The notes: generated by a model not told the origin, from the letters alone. 8,288 nt of DNA from Limnohabitans sp. Rim8 (GCA_945877725.1 CAMDXR010000128.1:1-8288), one strand, 5' to 3'. Shown: positions 1-6,260, counted from the stretch's first letter. Translations and numbers: made by a program.

Positions 1-1
1 G

Positions 2-817
2 GGTGACACCCTTCGCGTCATGCCACCCGAGGGGCGCTTTGTGGTGCAACGCCCGCGCGCCCTGCACCGCGTGGGCTTTGCAGCCGGCTCGGGCATCACC
101 CCCATCCTGTCGATTCTGTCCAGCACACTCGAAGAACAGCCCGAGTCCAAATTCACTCTGGTCTACGGCAACCGCCGAATGGACAGCGTCATGTTCAACG
201 AAGCGCTGCAAGACCTGAAAGACCGTTATCCCGATCGTTTGACGCTGATTCATATTTTGTCTCGCCAAGCTCAAGAGGTGCCCCTGCTCGAAGGCCGCAT
301 TGACGCTGGCAAAGTTCGCGCCATCATTGACGCCTTTTTGCCCGTAGGCAGCATGGACGAAGTCTTTATCTGCGGCCCAGAGGCCATGATCGAAGAAACC
401 GAAAAAACGCTGTTGGCTGCGGGGGTCAAGGCAGAGCGCATACGGACCGAGCGATTCAGTTCACCCACTCTGGATGCACTGACACCCGAACAGCGCAGCC
501 AAGTTGTGCTGGGTCACAAGGCGATACGCGAACAAGGCGAAGTCAAGCTCACCGTGGTACTGGATGGCAAGCCCTACGACATCCCGATGAACCGAAACGA
601 GAAAATTCTGGACATCGCTTTGTCACTTGGACTGGACTTGCCCTACTCATGTAAAGCCGGTGTCTGCTGCACTTGCCGATGCAAAGTCATGGAAGGTTCG
701 GTAGAGATGGAGAAAAACTTCACGCTCGAAAAACCAGAAGTGGCCCAAGGCTACATCTTGTCGTGCCAAGCACGCCCGACTTCAGGCCGGGTCGTGGTCA
801 GTTTCGACGAGCGTTAA
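2..817 (+). CDS. paaE: Phenylacetyl-CoA 1,2-epoxidase reductase subunit PaaE (5'-truncated by window edge)
   Basis: PaaE passes electrons from NADPH through FAD and a [2Fe-2S] cluster to the PaaABC di-iron oxygenase, which epoxidises phenylacetyl-CoA in aerobic phenylacetate breakdown. About 271 residues are visible; the E. coli protein has about 356, so roughly the first 90 residues (most of the flavin-binding barrel) lie upstream of the window. The visible part starts in the LRVMPPEGRF segment, followed by the nucleotide-binding AAGSGITP motif (about 77-100), FICGPEAM (about 365-390), and a C-terminal plant-type ferredoxin domain. Its cluster ligands fit C-x4-C-x2-C-x29-C exactly, with Cys codons at 650, 665, 674 and 764. 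The flavin/NAD domain followed by a C-terminal ferredoxin is the PaaE arrangement. A related CoA-epoxidase or hydroxylase reductase is possible, but the match along the whole visible length to remembered PaaE is strong. The stop is TAA at 815-817. The other paa genes would be expected upstream, outside the window. Confidence 0.9.
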   Translation, partial: GDTLRVMPPEGRFVVQRPRALHRVGFAAGSGITPILSILSSTLEEQPESKFTLVYGNRRMDSVMFNEALQDLKDRYPDRLTLIHILSRQAQEVPLLEGRIDAGKVRAIIDAFLPVGSMDEVFICGPEAMIEETEKTLLAAGVKAERIRTERFSSPTLDALTPEQRSQVVLGHKAIREQGEVKLTVVLDGKPYDIPMNRNEKILDIALSLGLDLPYSCKAGVCCTCRCKVMEGSVEMEKNFTLEKPEVAQGYILSCQARPTSGRVVVSFDER

Positions 818-841
818 AGCGCCTTTAATCAGGCCGCTGTT

Positions 842-893
842 GCTTTGTTATCTATTCACCCCGAAATAACCGGGTGAATAGACTTGATAAAGC
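842..893. terminator. Candidate bidirectional terminator hairpin between convergent paaE and metF
   Basis: A perfect 11-bp inverted repeat pairs TCTATTCACCC (851-861) with GGGTGAATAGA (872-882) around a 10-base loop. A further outer 5-bp arm, GCTTT (842-846) with AAAGC (889-893), is separated by short internal loops. It lies 34 bases after the paaE stop and 46 bases beyond the metF stop, where a shared terminator for convergent genes is expected. Neither side has a clear T-tract, so this is inferred from position and stem strength rather than from a textbook terminator. The rest of the 818-938 gap shows no gene. Confidence 0.5.
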
Positions 894-938
894 ACTTACA
901 AAACACGCCATCACCCCATTACAAGCTGGGTTAATGAC

Positions 939-1769
939 TCACAACCGACGCACGATTTCGGTGGTGGCGGCGCTCTGGTTCATGGTGTAGAAATGCAAAG
1001 CGGGGACGCCGCCGTTCTTGAGTTGCTCGCACAAGTCAGCCACCACATCCAGGCCAAAGGCTTTAATGGAGGCGATGTCATCGCCATAGGCTTGCAAGCG
1101 CAAACGAATCCAGCGCGGAATTTCTGCCCCGCAAGCATCTGAAAAGCGCATCAACTGGGAAGAGCTGGTGATGGGCATAATCCCTGGCACCACAGGCACA
1201 TCCACGCCCAACTTGTAGACATCGTCCACAAACCGGAAGTACGCATCGCTGTTGTAAAAATATTGGGTAATGGCCGAATGGGCTCCGGCTTTGACCTTGG
1301 TGACAAAAGCCTGCAAGTCTGACTCTGCTGATTTGGCTTGAGGGTGGATTTCCGGATAGGCCGCCACTTCAATATGGAAGTCATCGCCAGTTTCAGACCG
1401 GATGAAAGCCACCAGATCACTGGCGTAATGGAACTCACCACCCGCGCCGTAACCACTGGGCAAATCACCCCTCAAGGCCACCAAGCGTTTAACCCCCATG
1501 GCCTTGAGTGTGGCCAACTCTTGGCGTACCGAGGCTTTGGTGGCACCGATACAAGAAAAGTGCGAAGCCGCCGGCACGCCTTCACTCAAGATGGCACCCA
1601 CTGTGGCAAAAGTCCCCTCTTGAGTCGAGCCACCTGCACCATAGGTGACCGAACAAAACTCGGGCTTCAACCCGTACAACTGCTGACGCACAGCGCGCAG
1701 TTTTTCTGCACCTTCCGGTGTTTTGGGAGGGAAAAACTCAAGACTGATGGGTAAATTCAAACCAGACAT
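939..1769 (-). CDS. metF: 5,10-methylenetetrahydrofolate reductase MetF
   Basis: MetF reduces 5,10-methylene-THF to 5-methyl-THF with FAD and NADH, supplying the methyl group for methionine synthesis from homocysteine. It is a cytosolic single-domain TIM barrel. The chosen product has 276 residues, normal for betaproteobacterial MetF. Visible signatures are SLEFFPPK near the N-terminus (Glu11, equivalent to the catalytic Glu28 of E. coli), SVTYGAGGST (40-49), LVALRGDLP (96-104, with Asp102 the FAD-contacting Asp120 equivalent), AAYPEIHP (136-143), ITQYFY (167-172, with Gln169 the folate-binding Gln equivalent) and LHFYTMNQS (258-266). The start is ATG at 1767-1769, with AAGG (plus-strand 1780-1783) about 10 bases upstream. 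The reading frame stays open further upstream, but that extension would overlap the tlyA end and matches nothing in the family. It follows tlyA after 19 bases, so the two are probably co-transcribed. The stop is TGA at 941-939. Confidence 0.96.
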   Translation of the reverse strand: MSGLNLPISLEFFPPKTPEGAEKLRAVRQQLYGLKPEFCSVTYGAGGSTQEGTFATVGAILSEGVPAASHFSCIGATKASVRQELATLKAMGVKRLVALRGDLPSGYGAGGEFHYASDLVAFIRSETGDDFHIEVAAYPEIHPQAKSAESDLQAFVTKVKAGAHSAITQYFYNSDAYFRFVDDVYKLGVDVPVVPGIMPITSSSQLMRFSDACGAEIPRWIRLRLQAYGDDIASIKAFGLDVVADLCEQLKNGGVPALHFYTMNQSAATTEIVRRL

Positions 1770-1788
1770 CACTTCACTACCTTGTTGT

Positions 1789-2637
1789 TCAATAGTCGTT
1801 AGCCTTGGCATACGCCTTGGCGGCCAGATCAGCCTCATGCGCTATGCGTGCCTGCTCTCTGGCGGGCTGCACAGTCGCTGGGTCAGGCCAGCAGGCCTGA
1901 ACAAAAAACTCACGGTTACCATCACCGCCCTCTATGGGGCTGTCAAGCCAGTCGGTCACTTTCAGACCCAACTCGGACAAAGTGGTGCGCACGCGATTTT
2001 CGACGAAACCATACAAGCTGTCGTCCTTCACTATGCCGCCCTTGCCCACTTGGCCCGGTTGCAGCTCAAACTGCGGCTTCACCAACATCAGCAACTGCCC
2101 CGTAGGCTTGAGCAAATGCACCACCCCCGGCAGCACCAAAGTGAGGGAGATGAACGAAACATCGCCCACCATCAGGTCAAAACCTTCAAGTGCATCGGGC
2201 ACACGTTCATCCCCCGGCTCCAGTTCTCGGGCATTCACGCCCTCGATGCAAACCACCCGCTCGTTGTCCCTAATCCGGGGATGCACTTGGGCGTGCCCGA
2301 CATCAATGCCCACCACCTGTTCAGCGCCCTGCTGCAACAGGCAATCGGTGAAGCCCCCCGTACTCTGACCCACGTCTAAACAACGCAAACCTTGCACCTG
2401 GACACCCGTGGCTTGCAACGCCCCTTCGAGCTTGAGCCCCCCGCGTGACACATAGCGAGACTCGGCATCGTCCAACAACTCCAAAGGCGCGCTCTCAGGC
2501 ACATCGTCACGGTTTTTCACGATCGCGCGCCACTCCCCATTGGGCTGCTGCCACTGCACCCCCCCGGCAATCAGTCTTTGAGCCTGGGAGCGTGAAGCGG
2601 CCAAGCCACGTTCGACGAGAAGTTGGTCAATGCGCAT
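1789..2637 (-). CDS. tlyA: TlyA family S4/FtsJ-like rRNA methyltransferase (historically 'hemolysin A')
   Basis: TlyA enzymes use SAM to 2'-O-methylate cytidines in rRNA; the hemolysin name is historical, and the exact target in this organism is not shown by sequence. The product has 282 residues. An N-terminal S4 RNA-binding domain covers about residues 1-60 (MRIDQLLVERGLAASRSQAQ), followed by YVSRGGLKLEGAL (62-74) and the SAM motif LDVGQSTGGFTD (87-98). The usual motif has Ala where Gln91 stands, a mild variation. The FtsJ-type catalytic tetrad can be placed as Lys69, Asp159 (VGDVSF), Lys187 (LVKPQFE) and Glu243 (NREFF). The C-terminus has a roughly 25-residue Ala/charged tail, probably helical and slightly longer than in many homologues. 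The ATG at 2637-2635 starts the S4 domain directly; upstream only a weak GAG is seen, within a near-repeat (AGATACACCG, AGATACACAC). It lies between ahcY and metF on the same strand. As a SAM user it makes SAH, the AhcY substrate. Confidence 0.93.
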   Translation of the reverse strand: MRIDQLLVERGLAASRSQAQRLIAGGVQWQQPNGEWRAIVKNRDDVPESAPLELLDDAESRYVSRGGLKLEGALQATGVQVQGLRCLDVGQSTGGFTDCLLQQGAEQVVGIDVGHAQVHPRIRDNERVVCIEGVNARELEPGDERVPDALEGFDLMVGDVSFISLTLVLPGVVHLLKPTGQLLMLVKPQFELQPGQVGKGGIVKDDSLYGFVENRVRTTLSELGLKVTDWLDSPIEGGDGNREFFVQACWPDPATVQPAREQARIAHEADLAAKAYAKANDY

Positions 2638-2718
2638 TCAGTGTGTATCTCGGTGTATCTGGTGAAGGGGTAATGGGGTGATCGGGGTTACCCAGACTCG
2701 GAAGCATTCAAAGTGCAG

Positions 2719-2730
2719 GGTTCATGAACC
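2719..2730. repeat. 12-bp perfect palindrome upstream of tlyA
   Basis: GGTTCATGAACC reads the same on both strands and lies about 80 bases before the tlyA start, inside the ahcY-tlyA gap. It has the form of a dimeric regulator operator, but no regulator can be named. It differs from the TGAA-N5-TTCA form known for enteric MetR. It may also be chance. Confidence 0.35.
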
Positions 2731-2741
2731 GTTCAGAGGAA

Positions 2742-2761
2742 CACTGGCCATTGCGCCAGTG
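2742..2761. repeat. 7-bp hairpin in the ahcY-tlyA gap
   Basis: CACTGGC (2742-2748) and GCCAGTG (2755-2761) pair perfectly around a 6-base loop. No T-tract follows on either strand. On the minus strand it lies just after the T7 run of the candidate ahcY terminator, so it could be a 3'-end or processing structure or a tlyA leader element. Apart from this, the palindrome and the candidate terminator, the 2638-2895 gap shows no gene with a credible ribosome binding site. Confidence 0.4.
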
Positions 2762-2770
2762 CCCCGTCTG

Positions 2771-2818
2771 AAAAAAAGCGCATCGGCATCGGGTTCGCTA
2801 GAACGCCAAGCGATGAGC
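2771..2818 (-). terminator. Candidate intrinsic terminator after ahcY
   Basis: Read on the minus strand, GCTCATCG (2818-2811) pairs with CGATGCGC (2785-2778) with one mismatch. The 25-base loop contains a small GTTC-TAGC-GAAC hairpin, and a run of seven T (2777-2771) follows directly. The T-tract is good but the stem is irregular, so termination may be partial. It lies 77 bases after the ahcY stop. If active, it would separate ahcY transcription from tlyA-metF. Confidence 0.4.
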
Positions 2819-2895
2819 CGAGGGCCCAACTGTCAGACTGCCCGCCATGACCGTATTCGATACGACCACGCGGAATCAGTCGGGCCATCAACCGC

Positions 2896-4329
2896 TCAAT
2901 AACGGTAGGTGTCGGCTTTGTAAGGGCCGTTTTTGGACACACCGATGTAAGACGCTTGTTCGTCGCTTAACTCTGACAACATGGCGCCCACCTTTTTCAG
3001 GTGCAAACGGGCCACTTTCTCATCAAGGTGCTTAGGCAACACATACACCTTGCCTGATTCGTACTGGTCTTGCTTGGTGAACAGCTCGATTTGGGCAATC
3101 GTCTGGTTGGCAAAACTGGACGACATGACAAAACTGGGGTGACCCGTTGCGCAACCCAAGTTCACCAAACGGCCCTTGGCCAACAAGGTGATTTTTTTGC
3201 CATCAGGGAAAATGATGTGATCGACTTGGGGCTTGATCTCGTCCCACTCGAGTTTTTCAAGGGAAGCGACGTCAATTTCGTTGTCGAAGTGACCAATGTT
3301 GCAAACAATGGCTTCGTCTTTCATGGCGGCCATGTGCTCGTAACGGATCACGTTTTTATTGCCCGTAGCAGAAACGAAGATATCGCACTTGTCGGCTGCG
3401 TATTCCATGGTCACCACCTTGAAACCCTCCATCGCGGCCTGCAAGGCATTGATTGGGTCGATCTCGGTCACCCAAACCTGGGCGCTCAAGGCACGCAAAG
3501 CCTGGGCAGAGCCCTTGCCCACGTCACCGTAACCGGCGACCACGGCCACTTTGCCGGCAATCATCACATCGGTGGCGCGCTTGATGGAGTCCACCAAAGA
3601 CTCACGGCAGCCATACAAGTTGTCAAACTTGCTCTTGGTCACCGAGTCGTTCACGTTGATGGCACGGAACATCAGGCTACCTTTGGCGGCCATCTCATTC
3701 AGGCGCAGCACGCCCGTGGTGGTTTCTTCGGTCACGCCAATGATTTGCGCACCCTTGCGGCTGTACCAGGTGGGGTCAACCGCCAATTTGGCCTTGATGG
3801 CGTTGAACAAACAGGTTTCTTCTTCGCTGGTGGGGTTGGCAATCAGCGATGCATCGGTTTCGGCACGCTTGCCCAGGTGCATGAGCAAGGTGGCATCGCC
3901 GCCATCGTCCAGGATCATGTTGGGGCCTTCGCCTTCGGTGCCTGCAGCGCCAAAGTCAAAAATGCGGTGCGTGTAATCCCAATAATCGGCCAGGGTTTCG
4001 CCCTTGATGGCAAACACCGGGGTGCCTTTGGCGGCAATAGCGGCAGCAGCGTGGTCTTGGGTCGAGAAGATGTTGCAAGAAGCCCAGCGCACCTGCGCGC
4101 CCAAGGATTGCAAGGTTTCAATCAGCACGGCCGTCTGAATGGTCATGTGCAGGGAGCCCGTAATGCGCGCCCCTTTCAGGGGTTGTGCCTTAGCGAATTC
4201 TTCGCGAATGGCCATCAGGCCGGGCATTTCGGTTTCGGCGATCTTGATTTCTTTGCGGCCCCAATCAGACAGGCCAATGTCGGCAATGACGCAATCGGCG
4301 TTCAAGGCGGTGTTCAAACGTGCATTCAT
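2896..4329 (-). CDS. ahcY: Adenosylhomocysteinase (S-adenosyl-L-homocysteine hydrolase)
   Basis: AhcY reversibly hydrolyses SAH, the product inhibitor of methyltransferases, to adenosine and homocysteine, using tightly bound NAD; it acts as a cytosolic tetramer. The product has 477 residues, the usual bacterial length, including the roughly 40-residue bacterial insertion absent from the 432-residue human enzyme (here around 150-190, HLGKRAETDASL onward). Visible motifs are ITGSLHMT (56-63, substrate His61), DDGGDATLL (141-149), NVNDSVTKSKFDN (225-237), the NAD-binding GYGDVGKG (266-273), CNIGHFDNEID (343-353), GCATGHPSF (392-400) and the conserved C-terminal KADTYRY, whose Lys/Tyr reach into the partner's NAD site. 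The start is ATG at 4329-4327 with a GGAG site 8 bases upstream; the open frame further up runs into the leader RNA and is rejected. It is preceded by an SAH riboswitch and followed on the same strand by tlyA and metF. Confidence 0.98.
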   Translation of the reverse strand: MNARLNTALNADCVIADIGLSDWGRKEIKIAETEMPGLMAIREEFAKAQPLKGARITGSLHMTIQTAVLIETLQSLGAQVRWASCNIFSTQDHAAAAIAAKGTPVFAIKGETLADYWDYTHRIFDFGAAGTEGEGPNMILDDGGDATLLMHLGKRAETDASLIANPTSEEETCLFNAIKAKLAVDPTWYSRKGAQIIGVTEETTTGVLRLNEMAAKGSLMFRAINVNDSVTKSKFDNLYGCRESLVDSIKRATDVMIAGKVAVVAGYGDVGKGSAQALRALSAQVWVTEIDPINALQAAMEGFKVVTMEYAADKCDIFVSATGNKNVIRYEHMAAMKDEAIVCNIGHFDNEIDVASLEKLEWDEIKPQVDHIIFPDGKKITLLAKGRLVNLGCATGHPSFVMSSSFANQTIAQIELFTKQDQYESGKVYVLPKHLDEKVARLHLKKVGAMLSELSDEQASYIGVSKNGPYKADTYRY

Positions 4330-4337
4330 AAGTTCAG

Positions 4338-4341
4338 CTCC
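4338..4341 (-). promoter_or_regulatory. ahcY ribosome binding site
   Basis: GGAG lies 8 bases before the ahcY ATG on the minus strand and fixes that start against the longer open frame. It can also pair with an upstream stretch, TTCAGTGCT (4384-4376): TTCAGT and CT pair with GGAGCTGAA (4341-4333) around one G-A mismatch. Translation might therefore be damped after transcription has passed the riboswitch terminator. Confidence 0.75.
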
Positions 4342-4388
4342 AAAGCATGGTGAATAAACCACACGCGTGGGTGAAAGCACTGAATGGG

Positions 4389-4422
4389 AAAAACAGGCTC
4401 ACCACACGTCGAGTGGATGAGC
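4389..4422 (-). terminator. Riboswitch expression-platform terminator upstream of ahcY
   Basis: On the minus strand GCTCA (4422-4418), a bulged T (4417) and CCAC (4416-4413) pair with GTGG (4405-4402) and TGAGC (4401-4397). This gives a 9-bp stem with one bulge and a 7-base loop. CTG and then five T (4393-4389) follow, making an intrinsic terminator inside the ahcY leader. Its first four bases, GCTC (4422-4419), are also the 3' strand of the SAH aptamer pseudoknot, so the terminator and the ligand-bound aptamer exclude each other. This fits an ON switch: SAH bound, no terminator, ahcY transcribed. Confidence 0.75.
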
Positions 4423-4503
4423 GTCGTTGCTGTTGAAGTGTTCCGAGCCTCACGCCCCGCTGCCGATTTTTTGAATCAGGGGGCGCTGCAACGCTCCTCG
4501 GAA
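4418..4503 (-). promoter_or_regulatory. SAH riboswitch aptamer in the ahcY leader
   Basis: The minus-strand sequence matches the SAH riboswitch pattern in order. The 5' arm TTCCGAG (4503-4497) pairs with CTCGGAA (4447-4441) as P1. The conserved GAGGAGCGTTGCA (4499-4487) follows. P2 is CGCCCC (4485-4480) with GGGGCG (4458-4453), with a further CTGATT...AATC pairing inside. The conserved AGGCTCGG lies at the P1 3' arm, and AACGACGCTCA (4428-4418) closes the motif. The pseudoknot P4 pairs GAGCGT (4496-4491) with ACGCTC (4424-4419), all six bases. SAH riboswitches are known in beta- and some gammaproteobacteria upstream of ahcY and act as genetic ON switches that discriminate strongly against SAM. 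Position, motif and downstream gene all agree. The predicted transcript starts at or within a base or two of the aptamer, so almost no RNA precedes it. Confidence 0.95.
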
Positions 4504-4510
4504 TGCGCGG

Positions 4511-4539
4511 ATTATACGAAATCAGACGGCAGCACGGGG
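4511..4539 (-). promoter_or_regulatory. Probable sigma-70 promoter for ahcY
   Basis: The minus strand carries a perfect TATAAT -10 box at 4516-4511. A transcript starting about 7 bases downstream (near 4504) begins right at the aptamer P1 helix. The -35 region is poor: with a 17-base spacer it would be CCCCGT (4539-4534), so an activator or another contact may help. The placement of the -10 box relative to the riboswitch makes it convincing. Confidence 0.65.
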
Positions 4540-4576
4540 CCAACCAGTAAAATCCCCCCTTTTGCCAGCCCGGACG

Positions 4577-4603
4577 GGCATGGCCATCACGGGCACCCAT
4601 GCC
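4577..4603. other. Hairpin in the prfC leader
   Basis: GGCATGG (4577-4583) and CCATGCC (4597-4603) pair over 7 bp around a 13-base loop, just before the chosen prfC start. GCCC-GGAC-GGGC (4568-4579) overlaps its left arm as an alternative small stem. The upstream in-frame ATG at 4580 lies inside the left arm, which argues against its use. A weak TAAAAT at 4548-4553 could be a plus-strand -10 box, without a good -35 partner. Function unknown. Confidence 0.35.
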
Positions 4604-4617
4604 GCCCGCTCGACTTC

Positions 4618-4621
4618 AGGA
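4618..4621 (+). promoter_or_regulatory. prfC ribosome binding site (decides the GTG start)
   Basis: AGGA lies 6 bases before GTG at 4628-4630. The alternative in-frame starts upstream (TTG 4562, ATG 4580) have no equally good site, and their added residues are not part of the RF3 family. Confidence 0.65.
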
Positions 4622-4627
4622 CCCCTT

Positions 4628-6256
4628 GTGACCTACGCCCACGAAACCCGGCGCCGCCGGACTTTTGCCATCATTTCCCACCCCGACGCGGGTAAAACCA
4701 CCCTCACCGAAAAATTGTTGCTGTTTTCGGGTGCGATTCAGATTGCCGGTTCGGTCAAAGCCCGTAAGGCCTCACGCCACGCCACATCGGACTGGATGGA
4801 AATCGAAAAACAACGGGGCATTTCGGTGGCCTCGTCGGTCATGCAAATGCTGTATCGCGACCACGTCATCAACCTGCTGGACACGCCGGGCCACAAAGAC
4901 TTCAGCGAAGACACCTACCGTGTGCTGACAGCCGTGGACTCGGCCCTGATGGTGATTGACGCAGCCAACGGCGTGGAAGCCCAAACCCGCCGCTTGATTG
5001 AGGTTTGCCGTCAACGCGACACCCCCATCATCACCTTCGTCAACAAGATGGACCGCGAAGTGCGCGACCCCCTGGACATCTTGGATGAAGTCGAGCGCGA
5101 ACTGGGCATGCCCTGCGTTCCGATGACCTGGCCTGTGGGTCAAGGCAAGTCTTTTGGCGGCATCATCAACCTGCGCACGCAAGCCATGACGGTCTTCGAA
5201 TCGGGCAGCGAACGCCGCCCACAAGACTTCGAGACCATCCCCCTGACCGAGCAAGCCAAACTGGCCGCACGCTTTGGCAACGACTGGCAAACCGCCATGG
5301 ACAGCATGGAACTGGCCACCGGGGCATCGCCCGCCTTTGACGAAGCCGCCTTTCTCGCAGGCAAACAAACCCCGGTTTTCTTTGGCTCCGGCGTGAACAA
5401 CTTCGGTGTCATGGAGGTCTTGGATGCGCTGGTCGATCTGGCCCCGCCACCCCGCCCACGGACCAGTTCATTGTTGGTGAACAAGCAAGCTGTGGTGAAA
5501 GAAATTCAACCCGAAGACAACGCTTTTTCAGGTGTGGTGTTCAAGGTACAAGCCAACATGGACGCCAACCACCGCGACCGCATTGCTTTTGTGCGCATGG
5601 CCTCGGGCAAATACACGCCGGGTATGAAGCTGAAAGTGCAACGCACTGGCAAAGAACTGCGCCCCACCAGTGTGGTGACCTTTTTGAGCCAACGCCGTGA
5701 AGCCGTTGACGAGGCCTATGCGGGCGACATCATTGGGTTCACCACACACGGGGGCGTACAACTGGGTGACACCATCACCGACGGCGCCAACCTGCAATTT
5801 ACCGGCCTGCCATTTTTTGCGCCCGAACTCTTCATGACCGTGATCCTGAAAAACCCGCTGCGCACCAAACAACTGCAAACGGGCCTGGACCAATTGGGCG
5901 AAGAAGGCGCGATTCAAGTTTTCAAGCCCGAAATCGGTGGTCCCATGCTGCTGGGCGCTGTGGGACAACTGCAGTTTGAAGTGGTGCAACACCGCCTGAA
6001 ATCTGAATACGACTGCGATGTGCGGCTGGAAGGCTGCCAATACACGGGTGCCCGTTGGATCACCGCAGACAGCCCGGCTGAAATGCGTGAATTCACCAAC
6101 GCCTACCCGCAGCGCATGGCGACCGATGCAGCCAGTACCCTGGCCTATTTGTGCACCAGTCCGTATGACGTGCGCCTGGCGCAAGAGCGCTTTCCAAAAA
6201 TTCACTTTCATCCGCTGCGCGAGCATGCCGGGCTGTCACTGGGCAGCGCTGGTTGA
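4628..6256 (+). CDS. prfC: Peptide chain release factor 3 (RF3), translational GTPase
   Basis: RF3 is the class II release factor. Bound to GTP, it removes RF1 or RF2 from the ribosome after peptide release so that they can be reused; it is non-essential in E. coli but improves termination. From the GTG start the product has 542 residues; E. coli RF3 has 529. It begins VTYAHETRRRRTFAIISHPDAGKTT, matching the family N-terminus. The GTPase motifs are G1 SHPDAGKTT, the switch I region around QRGISVASSVM, G3 DTPGHKDF and G4 NKMD. The RF3-specific CPITWP-like segment appears as CVPMTWPVGQGK. Domain II contains FKVQANMDANHRDRIAF, and the C-terminal part ends near FPKIHFHPLREH, as in the family. The start is chosen from the AGGA site and from family agreement. 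It is transcribed divergently from ahcY, and a HAD phosphatase follows after four bases, probably in the same transcript. Confidence 0.96.
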   Translation: MTYAHETRRRRTFAIISHPDAGKTTLTEKLLLFSGAIQIAGSVKARKASRHATSDWMEIEKQRGISVASSVMQMLYRDHVINLLDTPGHKDFSEDTYRVLTAVDSALMVIDAANGVEAQTRRLIEVCRQRDTPIITFVNKMDREVRDPLDILDEVERELGMPCVPMTWPVGQGKSFGGIINLRTQAMTVFESGSERRPQDFETIPLTEQAKLAARFGNDWQTAMDSMELATGASPAFDEAAFLAGKQTPVFFGSGVNNFGVMEVLDALVDLAPPPRPRTSSLLVNKQAVVKEIQPEDNAFSGVVFKVQANMDANHRDRIAFVRMASGKYTPGMKLKVQRTGKELRPTSVVTFLSQRREAVDEAYAGDIIGFTTHGGVQLGDTITDGANLQFTGLPFFAPELFMTVILKNPLRTKQLQTGLDQLGEEGAIQVFKPEIGGPMLLGAVGQLQFEVVQHRLKSEYDCDVRLEGCQYTGARWITADSPAEMREFTNAYPQRMATDAASTLAYLCTSPYDVRLAQERFPKIHFHPLREHAGLSLGSAG

Positions 6257-6260
6257 AACC

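Noticed and set aside
909..922. ATCACCCCATTAC shared between the metF 3' side (+ strand, near 910) and the tlyA upstream region (- strand, near 2670-2682)
   Set aside because: A single 13-base match with no structure or conserved context; probably chance.
1770..1838. N-terminal extension of metF by 23 residues
   Set aside because: It would overlap the tlyA end by 50 bases, has no family counterpart, and the ATG at 1769 has an AAGG site.
2638..2660. Two adjacent near-repeats (AGATACACCG / AGATACACAC) before tlyA
   Set aside because: Only two short imperfect copies; too little to call a repeat or regulatory array.
2678..2942. Small open frames on both strands in the ahcY-tlyA gap (74 and 69 codons)
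   Set aside because: Each runs into the ahcY 3' end, neither has a ribosome binding site, and the sequences look unlike a real protein. The hairpins and T-run explain the region better.
3070..4353. Long plus-strand open frame of 427 codons opposite ahcY
   Set aside because: It is the antisense shadow of a strongly conserved gene, with His/Gly/Val-rich composition typical of reverse reading, and no family match.
4330..4380. N-terminal extension of ahcY by 17 residues from a GTG
   Set aside because: It lies in the leader RNA downstream of the riboswitch, and the GGAG site fixes the ATG at 4329.
4772..6226. Minus-strand open frames opposite prfC
   Set aside because: They are shadows of the RF3 coding sequence, without start signals or recognisable domains.
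6018..6260. Upstream extension of the HAD phosphatase frame into prfC
   Set aside because: It overlaps the conserved C-terminus of RF3 in another frame. The HAD fold begins just after ATG 6261.
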